From contig JABDRA010000074.1 in NCBI GenBank assembly GCA_013041995.1, positions 1-6,525 on the forward strand: a stretch of 6,525 nucleotides of DNA, read 5' to 3'. The stretch comes from Anderseniella sp. (GTDB taxonomy: Bacteria > Pseudomonadota > Alphaproteobacteria > Rhizobiales > Aestuariivirgaceae). The translations under genes were made by a program, and so were the position numbers. Within the stretch, counting starts at the first letter, position 1, and every line of letters begins with the position of its first letter. The notes below the pieces were generated by a model, which did no database searches, was not told the DNA's origin, and saw only the letters and a program-made list of their open reading frames with translations. Shown here piece after piece: positions 5,342 through 6,525 of the stretch.

Positions 5342-5428
5342 ATCACTTTGAAAGCGATCAGCACGTGTTGCCGGAAGCCGGTCGGTGTTTCGGCTGGTGT
5401 TGTCAACCATGAACACTGTTCGAAAAGT

Positions 5429-6525
5429 TCAACTGTTTTTGAGACGTTTTCCCGTAGCGACCACCTCGCGGACGAGAACAGGGATCAAGCTCAAGGCAAT
5501 AACCGCGGCCCAGGCTTTGCCGGGCAGGGGTGTCAAACGCAGAGCGCCGGCGATATCGGGCTGCAAAGCCGAGATAGTGAGAATAATGAGGCAAAGCGCA
5601 ATTGCGAGCCACACATAGGTATTACGGGTGATCTGGTTCAAAATCAGTCCATCGCGCCAGTTGCGCATATTGAACACGTGCCAGAGCTGGGCCAATGCGA
5701 GGGTGAAGAAACACATTGTGGTTATGGCGTCTCCTTGGAGATCAAATACAAATGTCGCCAGGATCATGCTCGACAGAGTCGTTGCAGCGATCACGCTGCC
5801 GCCGACAACAATCGTCAGCCACTGTGATTTGTTCAGAATGGGTTCGTCAGGAGGTTTGGGTGGTCTGGCTAAGACGTTGCGGTCTGCAACGATTGTGCCA
5901 AGCGCAAATGCCGGGAACACATCTGTAACCAAATTGAGGAACAGGATCTGCAAAGGCAGCAGCGGCAGCGGCAGGCCAACCAGAACCGCAAGCCCGACAA
6001 TCAGTATTTCACTGAGATTGCAGGACAACAGATAGGTGGTGAACCTGCGAATGTTGGTGTAGATGATCCGGCCTTCGCGAATGGCATGGACAATGGTGGA
6101 GAAGGCATCATCCCGCAGCACCATGTCAGCCGCTTCGCGGGCTACCTGCGTACCGCGCAGACCCATAGCAATTCCAATATCTGCTTTTCTCAGTGCCGGG
6201 GCATCGTTTACACCATCCCCGGTCATTGCGACCACTTCTCCTGCTAGCTGGTGCAGAGTGATGAGATCCAGCTTCTGTTCGGGCGTAACCCGGGAAAACA
6301 CATGTGCGGACTTGGTCTGTGCTCTTTGTGTTTCTGACATTTCGGAAAATGATTTCAGCTGATTTGACGTGATCGCCGTAAACCCGTGCGGTGCCAGTCC
6401 AATGGCCTGTGAAATGTGCTTGGCGGTTGCCGCATGATCGCCGGTGACCATGATGACATTGATGCCTGCCTGCCGGGCGTCGGCAATGGCTGTAGCCACA
6501 TCAGCACGTGGTGGATCCTGAAATG
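5429..6525 (-). CDS. P2-type (Ca2+-ATPase-like) cation-transporting ATPase, C-terminal part (5' partial)
   Basis: These are the last 364 codons of an ATP-driven cation pump of the inner membrane; the start lies beyond the right edge. The frame is open to base 6525, so the GTG at 6499 is not the start. In order: DPPR at visible residues 3-6 and MVTGD (25-29), both of the P/N domain; then TGDGVNDAPALRKADIGIAMG (101-121), the hinge motif with the Mg2+-binding aspartates; then six C-terminal membrane helices. In M5 the sequence is SCNLSEIL and in M6 NLVTD. The residues N169, E172, N197, T200 and D201 thus keep the Asn/Glu and Asn/Thr/Asp set that binds Ca2+ in SERCA-type pumps. This points to the P2A-like group, but bacterial members may move other cations. 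The phosphorylated DKTGT loop and N-terminal domain are outside the window. It converges on the transporter gene, and an antisense reading (such as plus-strand 5628-6035) is only a shadow. Confidence 0.93.
   Translation of the reverse strand, partial: FQDPPRADVATAIADARQAGINVIMVTGDHAATAKHISQAIGLAPHGFTAITSNQLKSFSEMSETQRAQTKSAHVFSRVTPEQKLDLITLHQLAGEVVAMTGDGVNDAPALRKADIGIAMGLRGTQVAREAADMVLRDDAFSTIVHAIREGRIIYTNIRRFTTYLLSCNLSEILIVGLAVLVGLPLPLLPLQILFLNLVTDVFPAFALGTIVADRNVLARPPKPPDEPILNKSQWLTIVVGGSVIAATTLSSMILATFVFDLQGDAITTMCFFTLALAQLWHVFNMRNWRDGLILNQITRNTYVWLAIALCLIILTISALQPDIAGALRLTPLPGKAWAAVIALSLIPVLVREVVATGKRLKNS

Noticed and set aside
5376..5395. Inverted repeat AGCCG/CGGCT downstream of the ATPase stop
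   Set aside because: Only five base pairs with a ten-base loop and no T-run; a chance match is likely and the larger hairpin at 5303-5341 explains termination better.
5348..5827. Plus-strand open frame of 159 codons
   Set aside because: Antisense to the P-type ATPase; polar, low-complexity translation without family features.

Overview
The window is a 6.5-kb piece of a Gram-negative chromosome of roughly 53% GC by eye, most likely an alphaproteobacterium. Three things support that placement: the DUF5765-type protein, the style of the stand-alone HPF/cold-shock fusion, and an intergenic hairpin with AGAGCAA/TTGCTCT ends followed by TCACTTTGAAAG, which resembles elements I remember from Hyphomicrobiales genomes. 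The genus cannot be read from the sequence.

Layout from left to right: the 3' end of a monovalent cation:proton antiporter (+); a DUF5765-type membrane protein gene interrupted by one in-frame TAG (+); a 77-residue acidic protein of unknown function (-); a divergent HPF/RaiA-type ribosome hibernation factor with a C-terminal cold-shock-like domain (+); a convergent 402-residue exported protein with a bactofilin-like repeat region and C-terminal membrane helices (-); a divergent pyridoxamine 5'-phosphate oxidase-family flavoprotein (+); a formate/nitrite transporter family protein (+); and, convergent with it across a strong hairpin, the C-terminal third of a P2-type (Ca2+-ATPase-like) cation pump (-) that runs off the right edge.

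The unifying signal is regulatory. Both divergent intergenic regions (about 1507-1680 and 3556-3707) contain one good FNR/FixK-type box: TTGAT-N4-GTCAA at 1580-1593 and TTGAC-N4-ATCAA at 3624-3637. In each case a plausible -10 hexamer lies 29-33 bp from the box centre on both sides, which is close to class II activator spacing for both divergent genes. Four genes (small acidic protein, HPF-CSD, bactofilin-like protein, flavoprotein) therefore look like one low-oxygen regulon.

I infer that the locus is a hypoxia/energy-limitation accessory cluster: ribosome inactivation, envelope scaffolding, redox chemistry, small-anion transport and cation homeostasis. Nearly all parts belong to known families. 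The most unusual points are the premature amber codon in an otherwise intact DUF5765 gene, the repeated two-way FNR-box architecture, and an exported bactofilin-like protein under apparent oxygen control. I found no mobile element, CRISPR array, tRNA or rRNA.
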